Source of the DNA: Pseudomonadota bacterium
GTDB taxonomy: Bacteria; Pseudomonadota; Gammaproteobacteria; Steroidobacterales; Steroidobacteraceae
Direction of reading: 5' to 3'
NCBI GenBank assembly: GCA_016713725.1
Contig: JADJOO010000009.1
Span: 124,001-188,000, forward strand
Length of the DNA stretch: 64,000 nucleotides
Below, in pieces: positions 9,797 through 21,807 of this stretch (within the stretch, counting starts at the first letter, position 1; every line of letters starts with the position of its first letter). Under the pieces are notes generated by a model, which saw only the letters and a program-made list of their open reading frames with translations, was not told where the DNA came from and searched no databases. The position numbers and the translations under genes are program-made.

Positions 9797-12700
9797 ATGC
9801 TCAAGTCCTTGATCGACTTCGCGATCGAACGCCGCGTCACCATCGTGATGTTCACCGTCGCCATCGCTCTGTTCGGTTTCGTGTCGCTCGCGCGGCTCAA
9901 GCTGAACCTGCTGCCGGACCTGTCCTATCCCACCATCACGATCCGCACGGAACTGCCGGGCGCGGCGCCGCTCGAACTCGAGACGCTGATCACGCGGCCG
10001 GTGGAGGAGTCGGTGAGCATCATCCGCAACGTGCGCGAGGTGCGCTCCGTCTCGCGCGCGGGCCAGTCGGACGTGACGCTCGAGTTCCTCTGGGGCACGG
10101 ACATGGACATCGCGGGCATCGACGTCCGCGAGAAGCTCGACCTGTTGCAGCTGCCGATCGAGGCCAAGCGGCCCCTGCTGCTGCGCTTCGACCCGGCGAG
10201 CGAACCCGTCATGCGCATCGCGCTGATGGACGAAGGCGCTGCGACCGGCGCCGACAGCATCGAACGGCTCAAGGCGCTGCGACGCTTCGCCGAGGACCGG
10301 TTGAAACCCGACCTGGAAGCGGTCGAGGGTTCGGCTGCAGTCAAGGTCAGCGGCGGCTACGAAGACGAAGTGCAGGTCTTCGTCGACCAGCAGAAGCTCG
10401 CCCAGCTGGGACTCTCGATCGACGTCGTTACGCGCCGCATCCGCGCCGAGAACGTGAACCTGTCCGGTGGCCGGCTCGAGCAGGGCACGCAGCGCTTCCT
10501 GGTGCGCACGCTCAACGAGTTCGAGAGTGTCGAACAGATGGCGAACGCGATCATCGCCACCAGGGACGGGCGTCCCGTCTACCTGCGCGACGTCGCGAAC
10601 GTCACGCGCGGCTACAAGGACCGCGAGGCGATCACGCGTGTCAACGGCAGGGAATCGATCGAGCTCGCCGTGTACAAGGAAGGCGACGCGAACACCGTGG
10701 CGCTCGCCAACGGCGTGCGGGCCCGCATCAAGGAGCTCGAGAAGAGCCTGCCGGAGGGCACCAGGCTGCAGCAGGTCTACGACCAGTCGACGTTCATCGC
10801 CGCCGCGATCAGCGAAGTGAAGACCTCGGCACTGATCGGCGGCCTGCTCGCGATCCTGGTCCTGTACGCGTTCCTGCGCGACGCGCGCGCCACGCTGATC
10901 AGCAGCATCGCGATCCCGGTGTCGGTGCTCGGCACGTTCGTGCTGATGTACGCGTTCGACATCACCCTCAACATCATGTCGCTCGGCGGCATCGCCCTCG
11001 CGGTCGGCATGCTCGTCGACAACGCGGTCGTGGTGCTCGAGAGCATCGTGCGCAACCACGAGAAGGGCATGACCCGCGTCGAGGCCGCGCGGCGCGGCAC
11101 GGCCGAGGTCGCCACCGCCGTGTTCGCGGCCACGCTGACGTCGGTCGCGGTCTTCGCGCCGATGATCTTCATCACCGGTATCGCGGGCCAGCTGTTCAAG
11201 GACCAGTCGCTGACGGTCGCCTTCGCGCTCAGCTTTTCGCTGCTGGTTGCACTGACGCTGGTGCCGATGCTGGCCGCGGGCCGGGCCCGCACCGCTGCAC
11301 GCAGAAGCCACTGCTCACGTCGAACCGAAGCCCCTGGGGCGCTTTGGACGTGGACTGCGCGTCTTGCGCGACGGCTTCGCGCGCGCCGGCGTATGGACTG
11401 CCAGCGGCTGCAAGCTCGCGCTGAGCCCGCTCGTCAACGCGACACAGGCCGTCAACCGCTGGGCCGACCGCAAGTACCCGGGCGCCATCACGTGGGCACT
11501 CGCGAATCCAGCCAAGGTGATCGGCTCCGCCGTCGCGGTGTTCGTGCTGACGATGGCGCTGATCCTGCCGCGGCTCGGCACGGAGCTGATCCCGCAGATG
11601 TCGCAGGGCGAATTCAACGTCGACCTGCGCCTGCCGCCGGGCACGCCGCTCGAGCAGACCGACCGCTCGGTGCAAGCCGCGCAGCGGGCGAGCGATGCGC
11701 TCGGCAACGTCGCGCTGGCCTACAGCGTCGCGGGCACGGGCAACCGGCTCGACGCCAACCCGGTCGATGCCGGCGAAAACACCGGCCGGCTGAGCATCAC
11801 GTTGCAGGCTGGCGCGGGCCGCGAGGACGAAGAAAAGGCGATGGCCGGCATGCGCAAGTACCTCGAGGAGATGCCGGGGCTGCAGTACCGCTTCAGCCGC
11901 CCGGCGCTCTTCAGCATGGCGACTCCGCTCGAAGTCGTGGTGTCGGGTTACGACCTGGACCGACTCGGCGTGGCGGCCGAACGCGTGCGACAGGAGATGC
12001 TCAAGGACGACCGCTTCGCCGACGTCAAGACAACGGTCGAGGCGGGCAATCCCGAGATCCAGATCGTGTTCGACCAGGAGCGCGCGACGCAACTGAACCT
12101 CGTCGTCCGCGACATCGCCAACCGCGTCGTCAACAGCGTCCGCGGTGAAGTGGCGACGCGCTACAAGCTTCGCGACAAGCAGATCGACGTGCTCGTCCGC
12201 AGCGTCGATTCGCGCGCGGCCTCGATCGAGGAGGTGCGCAACCTGATCGTGAACCCCGGATCCGACTTCCCCGTGCCGCTGAGCGCAGTCGCGGACGTCA
12301 AGCTCGCGCTGGGCCCGGCCGAGGTGCGCCGCGTCGGCCAGGAGCGCGTGGCAGTGGTCTCGGCCAACCTCGCGCACGGCGACCTCGGCTCGGCGGTTGC
12401 CGCGCTGGATGGCATCGTCAAGCAGGTCGAACTGCCGGTGGGCACGACCGCCTTCCTTTCGGGTCAGAGCGAGGAAATGACCGCCTCGTTCAAGTCGCTG
12501 CAGTTCGTGCTGGTGCTCGCCATCTTCCTGGTTTACCTGGTGATGGCTTCGCAGTTCGAATCGCTGGTCCACCCGTTCGTGATCCTGCTCACCATCCCGC
12601 TCGCGCTGATCGGCGCCGTCTGGGCGCTGTGGCTCACGGGCACCACGGTCAACGTGGTCGCGTACATCGGCCTGATCATGCTGGCGGGCATCGTGGTCAA

Positions 12701-13052
12701 CCAGTCGATCGTGCTGATCGACGCAGTCAACCAGCTGCGCGCCGCCGGCATGCCGAAATTCGAGGCGATCGTCGAAGGCGGCAAGCTGCGCCTGCGCCCG
12801 ATCCTCATCACCAAGCTCACGACGATCCTCGGCCTGCTGCCGATGGCGCTCGGCATCGGCGAAGGCGCCGAGGTGCGCGCGCCGATGGCGATCACCGTGA
12901 TCGGCGGCGTGCTGCTCACGACCTTCCTGACCCTGCTGGTGATTCCCGTCGTGTACTCGGGGAGGGACCGCAAGCAGTTCGTCGCCAAGCAACCGCAAGC
13001 CGAGGCCCCGGGGCCGTGGCCGCCGAAGGTGCCGGCTGAGGGGTCGTCCGCC
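9797..13052 (+). CDS. RND efflux permease subunit 1 (frameshifted near 11278)
   Basis: HAE-type proton-driven inner-membrane exporter. TM1 is ITIVMFTVAIALFGFVSLAR-like at the N-terminus, followed by the porter domain; TM4 keeps the proton-relay Asp in GGIALAVGMLVDNAVVVLES. The frame changes in the G/C run at 11276-11288: removing one G of 11278-11280 joins the first part (ending LVPMLAA) to the second (GPAPLHAEA ... VLRDGFARAGVW). The second half holds TM7 onward (VIGSAVAVFVLTMALILPRL) and TM10-12. After VIPVVYS GRDRKQF there is no in-frame stop before the next permease; an out-of-frame TGA lies at 13037-13039. About 1085 residues to the fusion point, close to the family norm. Confidence 0.88.
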
Positions 13053-16000
13053 ATGCTGCACACGCAAGTCGCCCTCGCCCGTCCCGTGACCACCATCACG
13101 GCGGCGCTCGCGCTACTCGCCGTCGGCCTGATCTCGGGCAAGCTGCTGCGGCTCGAGGCCATGCCGGACATCTCGTTTCCAGGCATGCAGATCATCGTGC
13201 CGTACGCGGGATCGACCCCGGAGGAGATGGAGGAACTGGTGGTGCGCCCGGTCGAGGAGGCGCTCGCGACGCTGTCGGGCATCAAGGAAATCCGGGCCAG
13301 TGCGCAGTCCGACCAGGCGACCTTCACGGTGCTGTTCGACTGGGACCGCGACGTGGACGCCGCCGCGTTCGAAGTGCGCACGAAGCTCGACTCGATCCGG
13401 CCGCAGCTGCCGGTTGGCGCCGACCGGCTGCTGATGTTTGCCTTCAGCTCAGGCGACCAGCCGGTGGCCGTGATCCGCATCTCGTCCGACAAGGACCTGA
13501 CGGACCAGTACGAGATGCTGGAGAAGTACCTGCAGCGGCCGATCGAGCGCATCGAGGGCGTCGCGCGCGTCGAACTGCAGGGCGTTCAGCCACGGGAAGT
13601 GCGCATCCTCGTCGACCCCACCCGGCTCGCCGCCTACAGCGTCGACGTACGCCAGCTGCGCATGCTGCTCGAGCAGAGCAATTTCTCAGTCAGCGCCGGC
13701 GAGATCACGGAGAACAACTCGCGCTTCACCGTGCGTCCGATCGGCGAGTTCAGCAGCATCGACGACGTACGCAACCTGCTGCTCTCCCCCGGCGTGCGGC
13801 TCGGGGACATCGCTCAGGTAGAACTCGTGTCGCCGGAACTCCCGGTGGGCCGCCGCATGGAAGGCCGCCCGGCCGTCGGCATCGACATATTCAAGTCCAC
13901 CCAGGCCAACGTCGTCGACGTCGCCGACCGCGTCCTCGAGGCCATCGAGAAGGCCCGCGACCTGCCGCAGTTCCAGGGCATCAAGATCCTGGTCGTCGGC
14001 AACCAGGCCGACAGCATCCGCGAGTCCCTGCGCGAACTGCGCAAGGCCGGGATGATCGGCGCGGTGCTCAGCTTCTTCATGCTGCTGTTCTTCCTGCGGC
14101 ATCTCCCGACCACGCTGATCGTGAGCGTCGCGGTGCCGGCCTCGTTGCTGGTCACGCTCGCCGCCATGTATTTCATGGGGTTCACGCTCAACATCCTGAC
14201 GATGATGGGCATGCTGCTGGCAATCGGCATGCTGGTCGACAACTCGGTGGTGATCACCGAGAGCATCTTCCGGCATCGACAGCTGCACCCGGGCCATCCG
14301 CTCGAGTCGACGCTGGCCGGCGTGAAGGAAGTAGGAGTGGCGACGCTCGCCGGCACGTTCTCGATGATCATCGTTTTCCTGCCGCTCGTCTTCGGCGAAC
14401 GCAACCAGATGTCGATCTTCCTGGTGCACGTCGCGGTGCCGATCATCGTCGCGATGCTCGCTTCGCTCGTGCTCGCGCAGACATTGCTGCCGATGCTCGC
14501 CGCGCGCATGTCCCCGCCCCCGCCCGTCAAGGACGGCTCCTGGTTCGGCCGGCTGCAGGTTCACTACGGCAAGGCCCTCAACTGGGCCCTGACCCACCGC
14601 AAGTGGATGGCGCTCATTACGGTGCTGATCGTCGTCTCGCCCGTGCCGCTCTTCATGCTCAAGCTGACCAAGGTGGACCCGTTCCCACAGGAAGCCAGTC
14701 GCATGCTGATGATCAACTACCACCTCGAAGGCTCGCACCCGATGCAGCGCGTGGAGCAGGCGGTGCAGCGCGTGGAGGCGTACATCGCCGCGAACAAGGA
14801 AAAGTTCGACATCGACACGTTCTACTCGTACTGGCAGAACGACCAGGCCAACACGCGTCTTTACCTCACGCCGAAGGACGAGGCCCGGGTACCGGCGACG
14901 GAAGTCATGGAACTCGTGCTGGCGGACATGCCGGAGATCATCATCGGCAAGCCCAACTTCACCTTCGACGACAGCATGAGCGGCTCCACGTCATTCAGCC
15001 TGCAGCTTGCCGGCGAATCCACGGAGCGTCTCGCGGACATCTCGCGCGAGGTCGCGCACCGCCTGTCGTCCGTGCGGGACTGGCGAGCCGTGCGTTCCGA
15101 GGCCGGCACGGGCGAGCAGGAAGTGCAGGTGGTCGTAAACCGCGACCGCGCCTCGCAGCTCGGGCTCACCACGCAGGACATCGCACTGACCGTGGCGGGC
15201 GCCATGCGCGGCGATCGCCTGCCGGAACTGCGCACGTCGGAGCGTGAGATCACCATGCGGCTCGCATTCCGCGAGTCCGACCGCCAGTCGGTCGAGGACC
15301 TGGCGCGCGTGCCGGTGATGCTGCCCGACGGCTCGCGCACCGACCTCGGCGCGGTCGCCGCATTCGTGGTGCAGCCGAGCGATCGCGAGATCCAGCGCCT
15401 CAACCGCCTGACGACCGTCGTGATCAACGCGAATCTCACCAATGGCACGACCATGGACGAGGTGCGCAAGCGCGTCGAGCCCGTGATGGCGGCTTATGCG
15501 CTGCCGGCCGGCTACACGTGGAAGTTCGGCCGCGGCTTCGAGGAGAACGACAAGGCCATCCAGACCATGGCGCAGAACATGCTGCTCGCGGTGGTGCTGA
15601 TCTTCCTGGTGATGGCGTCGCTGTTCGAATCCGCGCTCTACCCGCTCTCGATCATCACTTCGATCGTCTTCGCGATCGTGGGCTCGATCTGGTTCCTCAC
15701 GCTTACCGGCACGACCATCACGATGATGGCGATGATCGGCTTCATGGTGCTGATGGGCGTGGTGGTGAACATCGGCATCGTGCTGATCGCGCACGTGATC
15801 GACCTGCGTCATGCCGGCATGCCGCGGCACGAAGCGATCCTGCAGGCCGGACACGATCGCCTGCGCCCGATCATGATGACGACGCTCACGACCCTGCTTG
15901 GCATGCTGCCGCTCGCCATCGGCGACGCGCAGATCGGCGGCAGTGGCGAGGGACCGGCGTATCACCCGCTCGCGCGCGCCATCATCGGCGGTCTCGCGTT

Positions 16001-16148
16001 CTCGGCGATCGTCTCGCTGATCATCGTGCCGGTGTTCTACGTCTGGTTCGACGACCTCAACCTGTGGCGTAAGCGCGTCTTTACCCGCGCAAGACCCGCA
16101 GACGACCTGCCCCCGACCAGCGTGCCGCAGGCCGAACCCGGGACCTGA
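13053..16148 (+). CDS. RND efflux permease subunit 2
   Basis: Second HAE-type RND permease, 1031 residues from ATG 13053, complete. TM1 is TITAALALLAVGLISGKLLR; porter-domain text includes MPDISFPGMQIIVPYAGSTP; TM4 has MMGMLLAIGMLVDNSVVITE with the proton-relay Asp; the C-terminal half repeats the fold, ending ALSAIVSLIIVPVFYVWF-like. GAGGGG 7-12 bases upstream of the ATG supports separate initiation, yet the frame is continuous with permease 1. Two different permeases behind one adaptor recall MdtBC-type heteromeric pumps; that parallel is inference. Substrates unknown. Confidence 0.9.
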   Translation: MLHTQVALARPVTTITAALALLAVGLISGKLLRLEAMPDISFPGMQIIVPYAGSTPEEMEELVVRPVEEALATLSGIKEIRASAQSDQATFTVLFDWDRDVDAAAFEVRTKLDSIRPQLPVGADRLLMFAFSSGDQPVAVIRISSDKDLTDQYEMLEKYLQRPIERIEGVARVELQGVQPREVRILVDPTRLAAYSVDVRQLRMLLEQSNFSVSAGEITENNSRFTVRPIGEFSSIDDVRNLLLSPGVRLGDIAQVELVSPELPVGRRMEGRPAVGIDIFKSTQANVVDVADRVLEAIEKARDLPQFQGIKILVVGNQADSIRESLRELRKAGMIGAVLSFFMLLFFLRHLPTTLIVSVAVPASLLVTLAAMYFMGFTLNILTMMGMLLAIGMLVDNSVVITESIFRHRQLHPGHPLESTLAGVKEVGVATLAGTFSMIIVFLPLVFGERNQMSIFLVHVAVPIIVAMLASLVLAQTLLPMLAARMSPPPPVKDGSWFGRLQVHYGKALNWALTHRKWMALITVLIVVSPVPLFMLKLTKVDPFPQEASRMLMINYHLEGSHPMQRVEQAVQRVEAYIAANKEKFDIDTFYSYWQNDQANTRLYLTPKDEARVPATEVMELVLADMPEIIIGKPNFTFDDSMSGSTSFSLQLAGESTERLADISREVAHRLSSVRDWRAVRSEAGTGEQEVQVVVNRDRASQLGLTTQDIALTVAGAMRGDRLPELRTSEREITMRLAFRESDRQSVEDLARVPVMLPDGSRTDLGAVAAFVVQPSDREIQRLNRLTTVVINANLTNGTTMDEVRKRVEPVMAAYALPAGYTWKFGRGFEENDKAIQTMAQNMLLAVVLIFLVMASLFESALYPLSIITSIVFAIVGSIWFLTLTGTTITMMAMIGFMVLMGVVVNIGIVLIAHVIDLRHAGMPRHEAILQAGHDRLRPIMMTTLTTLLGMLPLAIGDAQIGGSGEGPAYHPLARAIIGGLAFSAIVSLIIVPVFYVWFDDLNLWRKRVFTRARPADDLPPTSVPQAEPGT

Positions 16149-16181
16149 GGCGGGCTCCCGCCGCGTCCCGGGCCGGCGGGA

Positions 16182-17219
16182 TCACCGGACCAGTGCGTTG
16201 TGGATTTCCCAGTACTCGTCGAGCAGGACGTTGGGTGCCATGCGCTGCGTGCCCGCCTGGGGTTCGACCGGCGCAATGGAATTCGGGTTCGGCACCGTTT
16301 CTTCGGGACTGCGATAGACGGCGGAACTGCGCAGTCGATCGGACCGCCGCTTGATCTCGGCGAGGTCCTCACTCATGCGCTCGATGTCGACGACGGCCTG
16401 CGACGCCTGGTGCATCAGCGCCTGGCATTCCTGCTGCGTGCCATAATTCGCGTCGAACACCCGCTTCAGCGTGCTCTGGCGCGCAAGTTCCGCCAGGCCA
16501 CCCGGGGCCAGGCGGTCGCAAAGCAGCTCGGCGTAGCCGATGACCGCGAGGTTCACGGCACGCCGTCCCTCCACGCTCAAGCCCTCGAACAATGGCGGCG
16601 GCTCGGCCTCGATCGCCTGGATCTGCGCGACCAGCGTTTCGATCTGGTCGCTGGCCGCGACGATCCGCAGCTCACGCGCCTGGATCGCGTCGAGCAACCC
16701 GCGTCGCCGGAAATAATTCCAGAAGCCCTTCAGCGACGCGAGCTTCAGCCGTGCCAGCTTCTGCTCGGCGTGCAACTGTTCGTCCAGCACCCTGGCCTCG
16801 ATCAGCTCGCGTTCCACCAGCGCCACGCGCTCGCGCCTGGCGCGGTCGAACTCGGCGAGCTGGGTCTTGCGCTCACGATCCTTCTGCTGCCGCGCGAGTT
16901 CGGCACCGAACTGCTCGAGCCGCCTGCACGTGACGCGCCAGAGCGCCTTCAGCTGGTAGTACGCGAGGCTCTTGTAGCCCTCGTCGAAACGGCCGAGGTA
17001 CTGTTCGAGCGACGCCATCTGCTCTTCGACGCGCATCGTCGCGCCTTCCTGCAGCTTGAGGCGGTCGAGCAGCCGGTGACGCTCGTCGTCGAGCGCCGTG
17101 AGTTCCTTCTTCAGCTCGACGCGATTGCGGAACAGTGCGAACAGCCGTTCGTCTTCGATGGATGGTTCGCGGCCGGCCAACCGCAAGGCCAGCCGGCGGA
17201 GCTTCTCAGGCAGGCGCAT
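16182..17219 (-). CDS. coiled-coil protein of unknown function
   Basis: 345-residue, highly charged, predominantly helical protein. Long heptad-like stretches cover about residues 40-110 (ELKKELTALDDERHRLLDRL) and 115-165 (QQKDRERKTQLAEFDRARRE), and a later helical part mentions NYFRRRGLLDAIQARELRI. No signal peptide or membrane helix is seen, so it is probably cytoplasmic or membrane-peripheral. ATG 17219 overlaps the end of the DUF1249 gene (stop at 17206), suggesting co-translation; a TTG at 17228 would add three residues. I do not recognise the family. It converges on the RND operon with a 33-base gap. Confidence 0.75.
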   Translation of the reverse strand: MRLPEKLRRLALRLAGREPSIEDERLFALFRNRVELKKELTALDDERHRLLDRLKLQEGATMRVEEQMASLEQYLGRFDEGYKSLAYYQLKALWRVTCRRLEQFGAELARQQKDRERKTQLAEFDRARRERVALVERELIEARVLDEQLHAEQKLARLKLASLKGFWNYFRRRGLLDAIQARELRIVAASDQIETLVAQIQAIEAEPPPLFEGLSVEGRRAVNLAVIGYAELLCDRLAPGGLAELARQSTLKRVFDANYGTQQECQALMHQASQAVVDIERMSEDLAEIKRRSDRLRSSAVYRSPEETVPNPNSIAPVEPQAGTQRMAPNVLLDEYWEIHNALVR

Positions 17220-17688
17220 TCGCCGCAACCTGCGCTGCCGGCGTGAATTCGTGCCCGCGCTCGAGGCAGTAATCGAGCCATTTGTTCAGCATCATGTTGC
17301 GCAACCAGCGCTCGCCGAGCTGCGCCGGGATGCCGGCCCGAACGTGCGCGAGGCTCTGGTGCCGGATCCACCTGCCGCACGCACTGACTTCGGCCAGCCG
17401 CGCGTCGTGATAGACGCGGATCTCGAGATCGGGGTCGGCCACCGTGCCCCCGGTTTCCTCGAAGTGGTATGTGAGCCGCACCGCCGACGTGTAGGGCGTG
17501 TGCTCGAGCACCGACAGGTGCAGGTCGCAATCCACCTTCGTGCGAGATAGCGCCGCGCCGTGGTGGCGGCGGATGTCACCCGCGAGTTCCTTCAGGCGCA
17601 GGAAATTGCTCTCGTAGAGCGACATGAGGCTCACGAAACTCACCGGCCGTGCACGCCAGGAAGTGATGCAGAGGTGGTCGAGCAACAT
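17206..17688 (-). CDS. DUF1249 family protein (YqiB-like)
   Basis: 160-residue soluble protein of the DUF1249/YqiB family, function unknown. The conserved parts are present: SLMSLYESNFLRLKELAGDI, VLEHTPYTSAVRLTYHFEET, LEIRVYHDARLAEVSACG and a C-terminal LNKWLDYCLERGHEF. ATG 17688 is chosen because the family normally has about 20 residues before the LYE motif; the next internal ATG would be at MSLYESN. There is no Shine-Dalgarno before 17688, but an extended -10 sits 7 bases upstream, suggesting a leaderless transcript. The coiled-coil gene overlaps its 3' end. Confidence 0.85.
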   Translation of the reverse strand: MLLDHLCITSWRARPVSFVSLMSLYESNFLRLKELAGDIRRHHGAALSRTKVDCDLHLSVLEHTPYTSAVRLTYHFEETGGTVADPDLEIRVYHDARLAEVSACGRWIRHQSLAHVRAGIPAQLGERWLRNMMLNKWLDYCLERGHEFTPAAQVAANAPA

Positions 17689-17703
17689 GGTTCGAATATA
17701 GCA
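17689..17703 (-). promoter_or_regulatory. extended -10 promoter directly in front of DUF1249
   Basis: On the minus strand TGC-TATATT (17703-17695) is an extended -10 element. Six bases separate it from ATG 17688, so transcription should begin at or within a base or two of the start codon, giving a leaderless mRNA. No convincing -35 is visible at 17 bases, consistent with reliance on the extended -10. Confidence 0.5.
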
Positions 17704-18017
17704 CAGGGTTTTGGCGCTCCTGTGAAGCAGCGCACAGCCGTGTGACGTGACGCATACCGTCGCGCGCGCGGCGACCCGTTCGGGTGTTCGATGCAACCCG
17801 TATCGCCCGCCGCAGCCCGAGCGCAGCTGCGAGGCGGTCACGATTTTTCCGGCCAGCCGCTGGCACCATTCGCCGAGCAGCCGTTCGGGCAAGGTTCGCC
17901 GTGAATCGCGCGGTTCCTCCGCGCGATTCACGATGCGCGGGCGATCCCGGCTGCACAATGAACCCCGGACGGGTCACCGCGTTCATCGCCACCAGTGCAC
18001 GCCCAGCCTTTGCCGCT
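17704..18017. other. gene-free gap between DUF1249 and ppsR
   Basis: About 310 bases with no convincing gene. It holds the promoter of DUF1249 at its left edge and a strong 13-bp inverted repeat at 17901-17931. Short open frames here lack ribosome sites and protein-like composition. Confidence 0.6.
17901..17931. terminator. 13-bp perfect hairpin downstream of ppsR
   Basis: GTGAATCGCGCGG (17901-17913) and CCGCGCGATTCAC (17919-17931) are exact reverse complements with a TTCCT loop. The hairpin lies 87 bases beyond the ppsR stop on the minus strand. No U-tract follows, so a classical intrinsic terminator is uncertain; an RNA-processing or operator role is possible. Confidence 0.55.
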
Positions 18018-18842
18018 TCACGGGCGCAGGCGGCGCTCGATGCCCCTGCGGTCGATGATGCGGCTTGCAATCTCCTCGATCGAGCACTCGGTCGTGTCGA
18101 TCGACGGGATGCCGTGACGATGAAACAGGTTCTCGGCGCTGCGCACCTCGAACTCGCACTGCGAGATCGAGGAATAACGGCTGCCGGGCCGGCGCTCGTT
18201 GCGGATCTGCTGCAGCCGCACCGGCGAAATCGTCAGCCCGTAGAGCTTGGGCGTGTGCCCGCGCACCGACGCCGGCAACTGCTTGCCGTCAAAATCGTCC
18301 TCGGTGAACGGATAATTGGCCGCAAAGACGCCGTACTGCATTGCCATGTAGATGCACGTCGGGGTCTTGCCCGAGCGCGATACGCCGATGAGAATCACGT
18401 CGGCGCGCTCGTAGTCCGCCGTGATCGCGCCGTCATCCGCCGCCAGCGCGAAGTTCGTCGCCTCGATGCGCGTGCTGTAGACGAGCTGGTCCGCGATCCC
18501 GTGCGCGCGGCCTGCCCGCTCGCTCGACTTGACCCTCAGCTCGCCCTCGAGCGGACCGAGGAACGCGTCGAAGAAATCGAGGAACAGGCCGTTGCTGGCC
18601 TTGACGACGCGGCGCAGGTCTTCCTTCACCAGGGTGCTGAAAACGATGGGCCGCAGGCCGTCTTCGTGACCCGTCGCGTTGATCTTTCTTACGGCTTCCT
18701 CTGCCTTGTCAACACTGGCTATAAATGGCAGAGTCACCTGCCTGAATTCCTGGCCCTCGAATTGCGTGAGCAGGCTGTGTCCCATCGTCTCGGCTGTCAC
18801 GCCGGTCTGGTCAGATACGAAAAATACCGTTCGGCGATTCAT
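18018..18842 (-). CDS. ppsR: PEP synthase regulatory kinase/pyrophosphorylase (DUF299)
   Basis: Bifunctional regulator that inactivates PEP synthase by ADP-dependent threonine phosphorylation and reactivates it by phosphate-dependent removal. The 274-residue protein starts with the family signature RTVFFVSDQTGVTAETMGHS, has the P-loop GVSRSGKTPTCIYMAM near residue 155, and ends with CSIEEIASRII. Length matches E. coli PpsR (277). It is divergent from ppsA, its substrate gene, with a 75-base shared control region, which fixes the functional link. ATG 18842 is placed at the conserved N-terminus; the ribosome site is weak. Confidence 0.95.
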   Translation of the reverse strand: MNRRTVFFVSDQTGVTAETMGHSLLTQFEGQEFRQVTLPFIASVDKAEEAVRKINATGHEDGLRPIVFSTLVKEDLRRVVKASNGLFLDFFDAFLGPLEGELRVKSSERAGRAHGIADQLVYSTRIEATNFALAADDGAITADYERADVILIGVSRSGKTPTCIYMAMQYGVFAANYPFTEDDFDGKQLPASVRGHTPKLYGLTISPVRLQQIRNERRPGSRYSSISQCEFEVRSAENLFHRHGIPSIDTTECSIEEIASRIIDRRGIERRLRP

Positions 18843-18861
18843 CGGCACGGCGGTTCCCAGG

Positions 18862-18875
18862 GCACAGTACTGTGC
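18862..18875. promoter_or_regulatory. 14-bp perfect palindrome between ppsR and ppsA
   Basis: GCACAGTACTGTGC is fully self-complementary and sits in the middle of the 75-base divergent region. Its place suggests an operator shared by both genes, but no regulator can be named from sequence. Confidence 0.5.
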
Positions 18876-18917
18876 GCAGTGTTTCACCTAGTCCGTTGAC
18901 CTAGCAAGGGGTCGCTC

Positions 18918-21288
<2,371 letters not shown>

Positions 21289-21293
21289 GTGCA

Positions 21294-21328
21294 ACGCCCT
21301 TCCCGCTGCAGCGGGAGAGGGTTGGGCG
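21294..21328. terminator. hairpin between convergent ppsA and Sel1-like genes
   Basis: A perfect 16-base palindrome (TCCCGCTGCAGCGGGA, 21301-21316) is flanked by further pairing ACGCCC (21294-21299) with GGGCGT (21323-21328). It lies 5 bases past the ppsA stop and just before the end of the opposing gene. No clear U-tract, so it is a probable rather than proven bidirectional terminator. Confidence 0.6.
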
Positions 21329-21335
21329 TGGGCTC

Positions 21336-21793
21336 CTACTTCTTGCGCTGCCTGTACGCGCCGATCAACGCGTCGGCATGGATCAGGTCCTGCCCGGAAA
21401 GCTGCGGCTCCACGACTGCACGAGCCTCGCGTGCGCGCGGCGCGACCAGGTCGCCCCATTGCGTGTCTTCGGTCGCGAGCACCAGGTAGGCGAAGCCCTG
21501 CGCGTTGTCGAGCCTGATGTACCTGCCTTCGAGCATGTCGAGACCGACCAGGTACTGTGCCCGCGCATCCCCCGCCTCGGCCAGCTGCTGCAACGTGACC
21601 AGCGCTTCGGCCTGCTTGCCAGCCTGGTACAGCCGGCTCGCCGTATCGAAGGGTGTTTCAGGTACGGGTGTTGCTGCGGCAGTTGCTGCCGGCGCGGTTG
21701 CCTGCGCGGAGCCGGTTCAGCCGCAGGATCGCCGCTGTTGCGCCCGACGAGCGCGGCGAACAGTGCGATTCGAATCGTCGCTGCGTGTTTCAT
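21336..21793 (-). CDS. Sel1-like repeat exported protein (frameshifted)
   Basis: About 150 residues when read across a one-base shift around 21705-21720. The first frame from ATG 21793 gives a hydrophobic start (MKHAATIRIALFAALVG); the second frame gives a Pro/Ala-rich linker (QATAPAATAAATPVPETP) and a helical repeat unit LYQAGKQAEALVTLQQLAEA with GDARAQYLVGLDMLEGRYIR, similar to Sel1/TPR repeats, and ends GAYRQRKK. An in-frame stop in the second frame upstream of the linker limits where the shift can be. Probably periplasmic; function unknown. It sits 14 bases after recR on the same strand. Confidence 0.6.
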
Positions 21794-21807
21794 CGTCGTT
21801 CCGTCTG

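Noticed and set aside
8630..11311. 893-codon open frame on the minus strand opposite the RND genes
   Set aside because: Rich in Arg/His/Asp repeats with no domain; it mirrors a conserved plus-strand transporter and arises from high GC at third positions. The same holds for long frames opposite ahpF (39674-41356) and ppc (51920-54619).
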